Shown here one piece after another: positions 7,947 to 17,087 of a stretch of DNA of 64,000 nt. The stretch is from DATMNI01 sp035570275 (GTDB lineage: Bacteria; Acidobacteriota; Terriglobia; Bryobacterales; Bryobacteraceae). The position numbers and the translations under genes were made by a program. The notes beneath the pieces were generated by a model that was not told the DNA's origin, made no database searches, and saw only the letters and a program-made list of their open reading frames with translations. The stretch spans positions 1 through 64,000 of the forward strand of contig DATMNI010000386.1 in NCBI GenBank assembly GCA_035570275.1, given 5' to 3'. Numbering within the stretch: the first letter of the stretch is position 1; the number at the start of each line of letters is the position of its first letter.

Positions 7947-8960
7947 ATGCAATTTCGACTCTGCGTGATCGCTGCACTGTTGCCGCTGACATCCACTCCG
8001 CTGGCCGCACAGAGTGGCGCCGCGCCCGCCCTGCCGCCCGGACGTCCCACGGATCAGCCCCCTCCCGAACTCGTGGCCAAGCTGAAGACCGGTCCGCCCC
8101 TGCCCTACAAAGTGGCCGCCAGTTGGCCCGAGGTGCCAAAGGGCTACAACCTGGGCGAGGTCTCGGGCGTCGATATCGACCAGCAGGGCAACGTCTGGGT
8201 GTTCAACCGCGGCCATTGGCCGGTCTTTGAATTCGATCGCGCCGGCAAGATGCTCCAGGCCTGGAACGAAGACGCATTCCACGTGAAGTCGGCCCACGGT
8301 CTTCGCGTGGCGCCGGACGGCAACATCTGGTGCATCGACGTCGATGGTTACGTGGTGTTCAAGATGAGCCGGGAAGGCCGCGTCCTGATGGTGCTCGGCA
8401 ACCGCCAGGGCGTCCCCGGCAACAACGATTCGCACGATGCCTTCTACCGGCCGACGAATGTCGCCTTCCGCCAAAACGGCAACTTCTATGTTTCGGACGG
8501 GTACGTCAACTCGCGCGTGATCGAGTTCAACCCGCTGGGCGAATATGTTCGTCACTGGGGCACGAAGGGATCGGGCGATGGCGAATTCAACCTGGTGCAC
8601 GACGTGGCGATCGATTCCAAAGGGCGGGTCTACGTGGCCGACCGGGTCAACGAGCGCATCCAGATTTTTGACGACACCGGGAAGTTTCTGGGCAAGTGGA
8701 CCAGCATCGGCGCGCCCTGGGGGCTGGCTTACGCGGCCAAAGAAGAGGCCATCTACATGTGCGACGGCCGCTACAACCGCATTGTCAAGCTCGGCATCAA
8801 TCCCAACCTGGAAGGCCAGGTACTGGGCGTGCTCAGTTCATGGGGCAAGGCGCCGGGCAAACTGGACTACGCGCACAGCATCGCGTACGATCCGGCTGAC
8901 GGCAGCCTTTACACTGCCGAAATCAAGAACTGGCGCGTCCAGAAGTGGGTTCGCCAATGA
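7947..8960 (+). CDS. Secreted six-bladed beta-propeller (NHL repeat) protein, PAL-like
   Basis: 337 residues. Start MQFRLCVIAALLPLTS begins a signal peptide (cleavage near LAAQ); the frame is open further upstream without similarity. NHL-type blades recur: GVDIDQQGNVWVFNRGH, GLRVAPDGNIWCIDVD, NVAFRQNGNFYVSDGYV, DVAIDSKGRVYVADRVN, GLAYAAKEEAIYMCDG and SIAYDPADGSLYTAEI. The GYVNSRV..F segment is typical of bacterial proteins annotated as peptidyl-alpha-hydroxyglycine alpha-amidating lyase family. Probably periplasmic. Followed 56 bases later by a GMC oxidoreductase on the same strand, suggesting an exported oxidation system; exact reaction unknown. Confidence 0.85.
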   Translation: MQFRLCVIAALLPLTSTPLAAQSGAAPALPPGRPTDQPPPELVAKLKTGPPLPYKVAASWPEVPKGYNLGEVSGVDIDQQGNVWVFNRGHWPVFEFDRAGKMLQAWNEDAFHVKSAHGLRVAPDGNIWCIDVDGYVVFKMSREGRVLMVLGNRQGVPGNNDSHDAFYRPTNVAFRQNGNFYVSDGYVNSRVIEFNPLGEYVRHWGTKGSGDGEFNLVHDVAIDSKGRVYVADRVNERIQIFDDTGKFLGKWTSIGAPWGLAYAAKEEAIYMCDGRYNRIVKLGINPNLEGQVLGVLSSWGKAPGKLDYAHSIAYDPADGSLYTAEIKNWRVQKWVRQ

Positions 8961-9016
8961 AGTGGGTTCGCTCATAAGGCCCCCGGGTCCCGAGGCTTAG
9001 AGATTTCGAGACTGCC

Positions 9017-10771
9017 ATGCAGCGTCAGAAACGCGCGGACATCGTAATCGCCGGCGGCGGGTGGGTGGGGTTGGCGATGGCCAAGGAGATCGCCACCCGC
9101 ACTTCGCTCTCCGTGGTGGTGCTGGAGCGCGGGCCGGCCCGCAAGCTGGCCGATTACGCCAAAGGCATGGACGAACTGGACTACTTCATCCGCTATCGGA
9201 TGATGCAGAACCTGGCCGACGAGACCGTCACGCACCGGCACTCCATCGGAGCGGCGGCAGTGCCCATCAGGCAGTACGGGTCGTTCAACCCCGGCACCGG
9301 CGTGGGCGGCGCGGGGGAGCATTGGACCGGCCTGTCTTACCGCTATTTTCCCGACGTGTTTCGCCTGGCCACGGTGCTGCGCGAAAAGCACGGCGCGTCG
9401 AAGTTGCCTCAGGACCTGGCCGTGCAGGATTGGGGCGTCACCTACGAAGAGATCGAACCGTTGTACTGGCGCGCCGAGCAGATGATGGGGATTGGCGGCA
9501 AAGCCGGGAACCTGCAAGGGCAGCGCATCGAAGGCGGCAATATCTTCGAAGGGCCGCGGTCGCACGAGTATCCGAATCCGCCTCATCCCCCAACCTACCT
9601 GGCGGCGCGGTTCCAAAAGGCTGCGCTGGAACTGGGCTATCATCCGTACCCGACGCCGGCCGCCACACTCAGCCGGACCTACCGCAATCCCGATGGCATC
9701 AGCCGCTCCGGGTGCGCCTACTGCGGCTACTGCATGCGCCACGGCTGCATGATCGGCGCCAAAGCCCAGCCCACCAATACGCTGCTGCCGGTGCTGGTGA
9801 AGCGCAACAACTTCACGCTGCGGCCGGGCTGTTGGGTGCGCCGTGTGGTCCACCGCGAGGGAAAGGCGGAGGGCGTGACGTATCTGGACAGCGCGGGCAA
9901 CGAGGTGCTGCAGCCCGCCGACGTGGTGATTCTGTCCTCGTGGACGCTCAACAACGCGCGCCTGCTGCTGCTCTCCGGCATTGGCGAGCCGTACAACCCC
10001 GCCACCGGCAAAGGCACGCTGGGCAAGAACCTGACGCACCAGGTGGGAATCGGAACGCAGGTTTTTCTCGACCGGCACCTGAACAGCTTCATGGGCGCCG
10101 GCGGCCTGGGCGTCACGGTGAGCGACCTGGATGGCGACCGCGGTTCGGACCCGGCTTCCGGCGTTCTCCGCGGCGGCTCCACCCGCATCAACAGCACCGG
10201 CGAAGGGCCAATCTCGTCGTTCGGCCGAATTCCTCCGGGCGAGGTCCAGCGAAACTGGGGGTCGGATTGGAAGAAGGCAGCTTTGCAATGGCACGACAAG
10301 GTGGCGACAATTACGTGCGAGGCCGAGCATTTGGCGTACCGGCAGAATTTCGTGGACCTGGACCCGGCGTACACCGACAAATTTGGCGACCCGCTGCTGC
10401 GGCTGACGCTGGACTGGACCGACCATGAACGGCGCCAGTCGGCCGTGGCGGCCAAGGTACAACAATCGATCGGCAAGGCGATGGGCGGCCGGATCGGCGG
10501 CACGGTGCGGGGAGTGGGTGCGCATTATTCGGTGACCGACTACCAGAGCACCCACATCCAGGGCGGCGCCATCATGGGTACTTCGCCCGGCGACAGCGTG
10601 GTGAACCCGTGGTTCCAGCACTGGCGCGTGCCGAACCTCTGGGTGGCCGGCGGCTCGGCGTTTCCGCAGAATGCTTCCGGAAACCCCACGCTGACGATTC
10701 TGGCGATGGCCTACCGCGCGGCCGACGCGCTGATCGGCCGCTACCTTAAGCGGCCCGGAGCACTGGCATGA
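9017..10771 (+). CDS. GMC-family FAD oxidoreductase (gluconate/sugar dehydrogenase large subunit type)
   Basis: 584 residues. N-terminal FAD Rossmann motif VIAGGGWVGLAMA followed by VVLERG; FNPGTGVGGAGEHWTGLSYR is the GMC region that closes over the flavin; a cysteine-rich stretch GCAYCGYCMRHGC (about 235-247) is typical of the membrane-bound gluconate/2-keto-gluconate dehydrogenase branch; C-terminal GGSAFPQNASGNPTLTILAMAYR carries the conserved active-site His/Asn area (HY at 'GAHYSVTD'). No own signal peptide; export would depend on the Tat-type small subunit encoded next. No cytochrome c subunit is present in the window. Confidence 0.9.
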   Translation: MQRQKRADIVIAGGGWVGLAMAKEIATRTSLSVVVLERGPARKLADYAKGMDELDYFIRYRMMQNLADETVTHRHSIGAAAVPIRQYGSFNPGTGVGGAGEHWTGLSYRYFPDVFRLATVLREKHGASKLPQDLAVQDWGVTYEEIEPLYWRAEQMMGIGGKAGNLQGQRIEGGNIFEGPRSHEYPNPPHPPTYLAARFQKAALELGYHPYPTPAATLSRTYRNPDGISRSGCAYCGYCMRHGCMIGAKAQPTNTLLPVLVKRNNFTLRPGCWVRRVVHREGKAEGVTYLDSAGNEVLQPADVVILSSWTLNNARLLLLSGIGEPYNPATGKGTLGKNLTHQVGIGTQVFLDRHLNSFMGAGGLGVTVSDLDGDRGSDPASGVLRGGSTRINSTGEGPISSFGRIPPGEVQRNWGSDWKKAALQWHDKVATITCEAEHLAYRQNFVDLDPAYTDKFGDPLLRLTLDWTDHERRQSAVAAKVQQSIGKAMGGRIGGTVRGVGAHYSVTDYQSTHIQGGAIMGTSPGDSVVNPWFQHWRVPNLWVAGGSAFPQNASGNPTLTILAMAYRAADALIGRYLKRPGALA

Positions 10772-10784
10772 CAGTGGCCCAACA

Positions 10785-10908
10785 CGACCACTCCCTGACG
10801 GTCATGGCTCCGACTGAAGCGTCATGCGCAAATGAGGCCTCATACGCGAATGAAGCGTTATGCGCGACTGAAGCCTCGTTCGGAGCCGTGACCGTGAAGG
10901 AGCGGTCG
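10785..10908. repeat. MITE-like inverted repeat (family B) with 18-bp tandem core
   Basis: Imperfect terminal inverted repeats of about 30 bp: left 10785-10813 (CGACCACTCCCTGACGGTCA...), right 10879-10908 (its reverse complement with about five mismatches). Between them lie four head-to-tail 18-bp units at 10815, 10833, 10851 and 10869 (consensus TGAAGCGTCATGCGCGAA). Lies between the oxidoreductase large and small subunit genes. Related single arms occur at 23348 and 30883. Confidence 0.75.
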
Positions 10909-10940
10909 TTCAATCCGACGCGCCGGGTGGCGGTGCTGGT

Positions 10941-11600
10941 ATGAGGCGTCGCGAATTCATCACCTTGCCCGCAAGCTGCCTGGGCGGCGTTCTGCTGTAC
11001 ACGCTGGCCCGCGAGCCGGTGCGCGTGCAGGCGCAGGAAGGCACGGTTCGCCTGCCTCTGCGATTCTTTACGGCCGAGGAAGCGCGCGTAGTTGTGGCGG
11101 TGTGCGAGCGCATCTTCCCCAGCGATGCAAGCGGGCCGGGCGCTACCGAGGCTGGTGTGGTGGTCTACATTGACCGGCAACTGGCCGGGCCGTACGGCCG
11201 CGACCAGCACCGGTATACGAAAGCGCCCTTCGTGGAATCGCTGGCGGAGCACGGCTATCAGGGCAAAGCCACGCCGCGGGAGATCTACCGCGAGGGCATC
11301 CGGCAACTCGCCGGGTTTGCCGACCTGCCCGCCGACCGGCAGGACGAGCGGCTTCGCGCCATCGAGCCGACGTTAATTTTCCAAGTGTTACGCCGCCACA
11401 CCATCGAGGGCATGTTTTGCGATCCGCTGCACGGCGGCAACGCCGGTATGATCGGTTGGCAGATGGTGGGCTACCCCGGGCCGCTGATGAGCTACCGCGA
11501 GCAGATTGGCAAGCAGGATGGTGAAGCGTGGCAGCGTAAACCGGTAAGCCTCTCCGGGTTATTGGGCCGGCCGGTGGCGGGGTGGGAGGAGGAACGCTGA
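10941..11600 (+). CDS. Gluconate 2-dehydrogenase subunit 3 family protein
   Basis: 219 residues. Starts MRRREFITLPASCLGG, a twin-arginine type signal followed by a hydrophobic stretch, then RFFTAEEARVVVAVCERIFPSD and the family core GPGATEAGVVVYIDRQLAGPY. This small (gamma) subunit partners a GMC flavoprotein and carries it across the membrane through Tat in known dehydrogenases. It follows the GMC gene at 9017 with the repeat element between them, supporting a two-subunit periplasmic alcohol/sugar dehydrogenase. Confidence 0.88.
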   Translation: MRRREFITLPASCLGGVLLYTLAREPVRVQAQEGTVRLPLRFFTAEEARVVVAVCERIFPSDASGPGATEAGVVVYIDRQLAGPYGRDQHRYTKAPFVESLAEHGYQGKATPREIYREGIRQLAGFADLPADRQDERLRAIEPTLIFQVLRRHTIEGMFCDPLHGGNAGMIGWQMVGYPGPLMSYREQIGKQDGEAWQRKPVSLSGLLGRPVAGWEEER

Positions 11601-11718
11601 CGGCAAATGTCAGCGCTTCAAGCGCTTGAAAAAGCACAAATAAGGATTGCAAGCCGTACTGGAATGTGATAGTTTTCGACCACGGGTAGTATTGACCAAC
11701 CATTTTGGAGGAGGGGGT

Positions 11719-14700
11719 ATGCCTCGTTTGCAGAGCTCTGGGACTTCGTGTCAGCGTGTTGCGCACAGGGGCGCGGCCGTAATGCGGATTTCCTTCCTGA
11801 TTCTTTTCTGCGCTTGCGCGGTTTTTGCGCAACGCGACCTTTCCACACTTGCCGGAACCGTGAACGACACCTCTGGTGGGGTTGTCGCGAACGCCGCCGT
11901 CAAAATCACCGAACTGGCAACCGGATTGTCTTATGACACGGTCAGCAACACTGCAGGCGAATTTGTCCGGCCGGCGCTGAAGCCTTCGACTTACTCAGTG
12001 GAAGTCTCCGCACCCGGCTTCAAGAAGTCCGAGCAGAAGGGCATCATTCTGACCGCCGGAGAGCGCACCGGCATAGTCATTACGCTGACGGTTGGCGACG
12101 TCGGCCAGACTGTGGAAGTGACGGCATCAGCGCCGATTCTGCAGACCGAAAGCACGCAGGTGGGCGCCAATCTGAATACCAAGACGATGACCGATATTCC
12201 GCTTGGCGGGCAGCGCAATTTTGCGTACCTGGCGCGTTTGTCGCCGGGAGTGGTCCCGGCCGAACCCGGTGCGCGCGATTCAGCCAACGGCGGGTTCTCC
12301 GCCAATGGCGTCCGCTCCAACGGGCAGAATAACTTTCTGCTGAACGGCGTGGATAACAACATCAACACCATCGACTTCCTGAATCAAACCGCGTACGCCG
12401 TCGGCCCATCGGTGGAAGCCATCGGCGAGATGACCGTAATTACCAACGGCTACAACGCGGAGTATGGCCGGGCCGCGGGCGGTGTGGTGAATGTCAACCT
12501 GAAGTCGGGTGAAAACCAGCTTCACGGCAGCTTGTTTGAGATCCTGCAGAATAAGAAGCTTGACGCCAATCGCTGGGAGAACAACCTGGCTGGAGTGGCG
12601 CGCGGTCCGTTCGTGCAGAATCAGTTTGGCGCCACGGCCGGCGGCGCCATCATCAAGAACAAGCTGTTCATGTTCGGCGACTACCAGGGTACGCGCATCG
12701 CCGATTCCGGTGGCTCGGTCCCGAACCTCGGCTATTCGGGATTCACGACCGTTCCTACGGCAGCGATGAAGAAGGGCGATTTTTCGAGCGAGTTGGGCGG
12801 CGTAATCGGGACCGATCCCATCTCGGGATCCTCGATCAATCAGGGCGTAATTTACGATCCCCTCTCGACGGTGTACAACTCCGCCGGCGTTCCGGTTTCG
12901 CGGAGCCCATTCGTCGGAAACCAGTTGCCTTCGAGCCGTTTCGATCCGGCTTTCTCGAAGATGCTGCAACTGTACCCGGCCGCCAATCAGCCGATCAGGG
13001 TTGGAACGTTTCCGGCCAACGATTTCTTTTACGTGACGCCGGGAGCCCAGATTACCGATCAAGGCGACGGGCGCGTAGACTACCGGATCAGCCCGAAGGA
13101 TAGCCTGTTCGGCTCCATCAGTTGGTCGAACACCGGCAAGACCGACGGTGTGCTCTTCCCGGGTCCGCTGGATGGTTCCGGGTTCAATGGCGCCTCAGAA
13201 GTCGATCTGAGCCGCAATGCGCAGATGAGCTACACGCGTGTCTGGAGCCCGACGATCATTTCGGAAACCCGCGTGGGCTTCACGCGCCTGGTGACCTCAC
13301 GCCTGGGCGGCAACCCGACTGGCGACCTGTTTACGCAATTTGGAATTGGCGGCTACAACCCGTCCACCGCGGCTGCCAATAACGGCGGCCTGCCGATGAC
13401 CGCCTTCAGCAACGGCTACAACGCCATTGGAGCCACCGACTGGGTTCCCACCAAGGAATTCAACAACGTGTGGGATTTCATTCAGAATGTGGCAGTGAAT
13501 AAGGGCACCCACGCCCTCAAGTTCGGCGCCGAGTTCCGGCCCATCAAATTCCCGTTCTTCCAGGTTCCCGATCCGCACGGAAACATCGGCTACAGTCAGA
13601 ACGAGACGGCATTTCCGCTGACGACCAAGGGCAGCACCGGCGCGGCCATCAACACCGTGACCGGAGATCCCATCGCTTCGGCCCTGCTGGGGCAACTGGA
13701 CAGCGGCAACATTTCCACCACGAACTTCATCTCTTCGCAGAAGACCGCCTACGCCTGGTATGCGCAGGATGACTGGAAATTGACGCCGAAGCTGACCGTG
13801 AACCTGGGGCTGCGGTACGAATTGTGGTCGCCCATCGACGAGCGCTTCGCCCGCCAGGCCAATTTCGACCTGCAAACCCAGACGCTCTTCATCCCCAAGG
13901 GGCCCAACCAGGATGCGGCGCTGCCGCCGAATTTCGCCACCGCCTTCCCCTCGATCAAGGTGTCCCGAGGCCAGGTGCCCTCCACGTTGGTTCCCTGGGA
14001 CAAATACGATTTCGGCCCGCGTCTCGGAATTGCCTACCAGGTGATGCCGAAGACGGTAATCCGGGTGGGATTCGGCATGTTTTTCGGCGGCGAAGAGAAC
14101 CAGGGCGGCAGCCCGAATCGTGGTGAGGGGGTGCCCTTCAACGAGACGGTGAACCTGGTGCGCTCGAACGGCCTCAGCAGCTTTATCGGCGTCTCGCAGT
14201 CGCAGTGTACCGGCTGCAACTACTTCCCCAGCGGTCTAACTGGCGGTTATCCTCTCAACGTGTTCACGCTGCCGGCGCCGGTTTCGTTCCGTGGCGTGCA
14301 GTCTGATTTCCGCAATCCGCTGGTGCAGAAGTGGAACTTTGTGGTTCAGCGGGAACTGCCGGGCGACATGGCCCTGGAAGTCGGTTACGAAGGCAATCAC
14401 CAATCCCATCAGGTGATCTTGTGGAATTCCGACCCCTCCGCCAACATCGGCACCACCAATTCGGCGATCACCGGGGAGACGCAGCGCGAGATTCTGCCGC
14501 CTGCCAACTGCCCCGCGTGCGCCTCCATCGGCAGTGGTCTGTCGATGACCTCTTCGTTCGGCTACGGCAATTACGCGGCACTTTCGACCAAGCTGGAAAA
14601 GCGGTTCTCGCATGGGCTGCAATTCCTGATGGCGTACGTCTGGAGCCACGCGCTGGCCAACAGCGGCACGCCGCTGAGCGGTTCGAGCAACCTGGGTACT

Positions 14701-15318
14701 CCCGACCCGACCAACTTCGCGTCGGAATACTCCAGCGCTTCCTGGGACATTCGCCACAACTTCACCAGCGCTTTCACGTATGACGTTCCTTTCGGCAGGG
14801 GAAAGCGGCTCGGCACCAACATGAACCGGCTCACTGATGTGGTTGTCGGCAACTGGCACGTCAACGGCCTGCTCTCGCTGCGCACGGGCGTTCCTTACAC
14901 GCTGCGCTACAACGGATGCCAGGGCGTGTGGGGAGCCTGTCGGCCGGATGCGGTTTCGGGCCTCAACCCCAACGCGGCGCCGGATGCGGGGCGCGACCCC
15001 AGCCTGTGGTTCAACATCAACAACGTGGGGGTTCCGGCGGCTCTGACCGGCGGTAATCTGGGCCTGCAGAGCCAGACTGGTCCGCCCACCCGGACATTGG
15101 ATTTCTCGGTGTTCAAGGATTTCCCGATCACGGAACGCATCAAAGTGCAGTTCCGGGCGGAGTCATTCAACCTCGCCAATACCCCCCAATACAGCACGCC
15201 CGATGGCAACCTGCAAGACGCCAGGTCGCTGGGCGGAAACGGCAACTTCGGCAAGATCACCAGCACGTTGGCCGGAACCGAGCGGCATGTTCAGTTCTCA
15301 CTGCGGCTGCACTTCTGA
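11719..15318 (+). CDS. TonB-dependent receptor with carboxypeptidase regulatory-like domain (Oar-like)
   Basis: 1199 residues. The ATG at 11719 follows GGAGGAGGGGGT, a strong Shine-Dalgarno; a second ATG at 11782 (MRISFLILFCACAVFAQ) would give a shorter signal peptide. After it, STLAGTVNDTSGGVVANAAV begins the CarboxypepD_reg-like beta-sandwich (about 45-125), then a plug-type domain (GQRNFAYLARLSPGVV, NGVDNNINTIDF) and a long outer-membrane barrel ending HVQFSLRLHF with terminal Phe. Such proteins are abundant in Solibacter-type acidobacteria and are thought to take up large oligomers. A terminator follows immediately. Confidence 0.93.
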   Translation: MPRLQSSGTSCQRVAHRGAAVMRISFLILFCACAVFAQRDLSTLAGTVNDTSGGVVANAAVKITELATGLSYDTVSNTAGEFVRPALKPSTYSVEVSAPGFKKSEQKGIILTAGERTGIVITLTVGDVGQTVEVTASAPILQTESTQVGANLNTKTMTDIPLGGQRNFAYLARLSPGVVPAEPGARDSANGGFSANGVRSNGQNNFLLNGVDNNINTIDFLNQTAYAVGPSVEAIGEMTVITNGYNAEYGRAAGGVVNVNLKSGENQLHGSLFEILQNKKLDANRWENNLAGVARGPFVQNQFGATAGGAIIKNKLFMFGDYQGTRIADSGGSVPNLGYSGFTTVPTAAMKKGDFSSELGGVIGTDPISGSSINQGVIYDPLSTVYNSAGVPVSRSPFVGNQLPSSRFDPAFSKMLQLYPAANQPIRVGTFPANDFFYVTPGAQITDQGDGRVDYRISPKDSLFGSISWSNTGKTDGVLFPGPLDGSGFNGASEVDLSRNAQMSYTRVWSPTIISETRVGFTRLVTSRLGGNPTGDLFTQFGIGGYNPSTAAANNGGLPMTAFSNGYNAIGATDWVPTKEFNNVWDFIQNVAVNKGTHALKFGAEFRPIKFPFFQVPDPHGNIGYSQNETAFPLTTKGSTGAAINTVTGDPIASALLGQLDSGNISTTNFISSQKTAYAWYAQDDWKLTPKLTVNLGLRYELWSPIDERFARQANFDLQTQTLFIPKGPNQDAALPPNFATAFPSIKVSRGQVPSTLVPWDKYDFGPRLGIAYQVMPKTVIRVGFGMFFGGEENQGGSPNRGEGVPFNETVNLVRSNGLSSFIGVSQSQCTGCNYFPSGLTGGYPLNVFTLPAPVSFRGVQSDFRNPLVQKWNFVVQRELPGDMALEVGYEGNHQSHQVILWNSDPSANIGTTNSAITGETQREILPPANCPACASIGSGLSMTSSFGYGNYAALSTKLEKRFSHGLQFLMAYVWSHALANSGTPLSGSSNLGTPDPTNFASEYSSASWDIRHNFTSAFTYDVPFGRGKRLGTNMNRLTDVVVGNWHVNGLLSLRTGVPYTLRYNGCQGVWGACRPDAVSGLNPNAAPDAGRDPSLWFNINNVGVPAALTGGNLGLQSQTGPPTRTLDFSVFKDFPITERIKVQFRAESFNLANTPQYSTPDGNLQDARSLGGNGNFGKITSTLAGTERHVQFSLRLHF

Positions 15319-15349
15319 GGGCTGATCGAAAAACTCGTATAGACTGGAG

Positions 15350-15378
15350 GGGGAGGGCCGCCAGGCTCTCCCCTTTTT
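15350..15378 (+). terminator. Intrinsic terminator after the TonB receptor gene
   Basis: GGGGAGGGCC(gcca)GGCTCTCCCC with one bulged pair, followed by TTTTT. It ends only four bases before the ATG of the next gene, so it both terminates the receptor message and occupies the leader of the downstream operon; its left arm holds the only SD-like sequence (GGGGGAGGG) available to that gene. Confidence 0.8.
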
Positions 15379-15381
15379 CTT

Positions 15382-16392
15382 ATGATTTGGCTGTTTGTGG
15401 TGGTGCTCTTCGCCGGCCAGTTTGAAACCACATTCCATGCCGGTCTGGTTGCCCTCAACCAAAACGATCTTGGTGTCGCGGAAGCGCAGTTGGAAGCGGC
15501 ATCGAAACTGGAGCCGCGCGACGGACGCGTCTGGCTGGCGCTGGCGCAGACCTACCGGAGACTGGATAAGACCGGGCAGGCGCAGGCCGCCGCCAGAAAC
15601 GCCGAAACGTTTGCTTCCAACGGCGCGCTGCTCAAAGCCCTGGCGCTTTACTATTCGGAAGCTGCGGATTTCGTCAAAGCGGCCGAAATGTTGCAGGGAG
15701 CTATTCGCCGCAACGCCTTGGACGAAAGCTCCTACTTCGACCTGGCGCAACTATACTTGAAGCAGCAGAATTTCGCCGCCGCTCTGGAGACGCTGAATGC
15801 CGGCCGCACCCATTTCGAAAAAAGCGCGCAGATTGAACTGGCGGCGGGCGTGGCTTATTACGGTTTGCGGCGCTTTCCGGAGGCGACCGATGCATTCCTC
15901 GGTACCATCCGGCTCGACCCCGATATCCCGCAACCGTACGTTTTTCTGGGCCGCATGCTGGATCAGGCCGAAGACAAACTGGCCAGGATTACGGAGGTCT
16001 TCGCGGGCTTTGCGCGCAGCGCGCCGGACAACTATATGAGCAGTTTTCTGTATGGTAAGGCGCTGGCGCTTCAGGGTTCGGCAGGGCAGGCGGAAGCGCA
16101 ACTGCGAAAGTCCATCCAGCAGAACGGCCAGTTTTGGGAATCGCATTTCGAACTAGGCGTGCTGCTGGACCGGCGGGGAGAATTCTCGGCCGCCGCCCAG
16201 GAGATCCGGCGCAGCAGCGAACTGAACCCCGACGATCCCATGCCCCACTATCGGCTGGCGCGTCTTTACGACCGGTTGGGCAAGACGGCCGAAGCTGGCG
16301 CGGAGCGGGAAGTGCACGCCAGGCTGATGGCCGGGCAGTCAGGAACGCAGGCAGGGACACAGGCAGGAATGCCTGTGCCACTACAGAAATGA
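15382..16392 (+). CDS. Exported tetratricopeptide repeat protein
   Basis: 336 residues. A hydrophobic N-terminus MIWLFVVVLFAGQFE looks like a signal peptide. At least seven TPR units follow (for example ALVALNQ..LGVAEAQLEAASKLEP-like pattern at 20-50, ALALYYSEAADFVKAAEMLQ, DLAQLYLKQQNFAAALETL, LGVLLDRRGEFSAAAQEI, RLARLYDRLGKTAEAGAE). The last 20 residues (SGTQAGTQAGMPVP) are encoded by a dispersed intergenic repeat, not by TPR sequence. First gene after the terminator; eight bases before the molybdopterin enzyme gene. Likely a scaffold for the exported proteins that follow. Confidence 0.85.
   Translation: MIWLFVVVLFAGQFETTFHAGLVALNQNDLGVAEAQLEAASKLEPRDGRVWLALAQTYRRLDKTGQAQAAARNAETFASNGALLKALALYYSEAADFVKAAEMLQGAIRRNALDESSYFDLAQLYLKQQNFAAALETLNAGRTHFEKSAQIELAAGVAYYGLRRFPEATDAFLGTIRLDPDIPQPYVFLGRMLDQAEDKLARITEVFAGFARSAPDNYMSSFLYGKALALQGSAGQAEAQLRKSIQQNGQFWESHFELGVLLDRRGEFSAAAQEIRRSSELNPDDPMPHYRLARLYDRLGKTAEAGAEREVHARLMAGQSGTQAGTQAGMPVPLQK
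16337..16385. repeat. Repeat with CACAGGC palindrome at the TPR gene end
   Basis: Direct GCAGGNA units followed by CACAGGC(aggaat)GCCTGTG. It provides the C-terminal codons of the TPR protein. Confidence 0.5.
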
Positions 16393-16399
16393 GGCTGCC

Positions 16400-17086
16400 A
16401 TGAATCGCCGCCGATTTCTTGCCGCCGCCGCCGTTTCCGCAACCGGCCTTCGCGCGGACGAGGGAAAACCGAAACTGCTGCTGCCGAGCGACGAAGCCGA
16501 CGAATTCGGCTTCCGGCTGATGTGGTACAGCCCGGTGCCGCCCATCGATGCCGCGGCTTTTCAACTGAAGATCCGCGGCCTGGTGGAAAAGCCGCAGTCG
16601 CTTTCGCTGACGCAACTCCGGCGTTTTCCTCAGGAAACCCAGAACACCAGAATGAAGTGTGTGCAGTGCTGGTCGTCGCGAACCAACTGGGGCGGCTTCC
16701 GCTTCGGGCAGCTTGTGGAAGCCGCCAAGCCGCTGAAGACCGCCAAAGCCGTGCGCATCGAGTGCGCCGATAAATGGTACGAGTATTTCACCATCGAAGA
16801 CCTGCTATCGCCGCGCGTGCTGATGGTTCTGGACATGGCCGGCAAGCCGCTCGCGGACCGCCACGGCGCGCCGCTGCGCCTGATCGATCCCGGCCGTTAC
16901 GGGTACAAGTCGGCGAAGCTGATCACCTCGATTGAGTTTGTCGCCGAGGGCAAAGGCAGTATGGCTTGCGACATTGGGCCGTACTATTCTCCCTCGGGCG
17001 AGATCAAGTCCGGCTACGATCATCCTCTGGATCTGGGCCCGGCCGTGCGCCGGAAGATCGGCGGCGGCGAGATCACGGAGTACTAA
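16400..17086 (+). CDS. Tat-exported molybdopterin-dependent oxidoreductase (sulfite oxidase/MsrP fold)
   Basis: 228 residues. MNRRRFLAAAAVSATGL is a twin-arginine signal. The SUOX-fold core follows: the Mo-ligating cysteine lies in RMKCVQCWSSRTNWGG (about residue 94), then RIECADKWYEYFTIEDLL, GAPLRLIDPGRYGYKSAKLI and a C-terminal segment with YSPSGEIKSGYDHPLDLG. Compared with MsrP the protein is short and lacks a dimerisation domain, so it is a minimal oxidoreductase; the substrate is unknown. Two bases separate it from the next gene. Confidence 0.85.
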   Translation: MNRRRFLAAAAVSATGLRADEGKPKLLLPSDEADEFGFRLMWYSPVPPIDAAAFQLKIRGLVEKPQSLSLTQLRRFPQETQNTRMKCVQCWSSRTNWGGFRFGQLVEAAKPLKTAKAVRIECADKWYEYFTIEDLLSPRVLMVLDMAGKPLADRHGAPLRLIDPGRYGYKSAKLITSIEFVAEGKGSMACDIGPYYSPSGEIKSGYDHPLDLGPAVRRKIGGGEITEY

Positions 17087-17087
17087 A

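Noticed and set aside
8972..10621. 549-codon minus-strand frame over the GMC oxidoreductase
   Set aside because: Antisense shadow; the plus strand carries the FAD motif and full GMC pattern.
10815..10886. Regular 18-bp repeats as a CRISPR array
   Set aside because: Units are directly adjacent with no spacers, are flanked by inverted repeats, and no cas genes are in the window.
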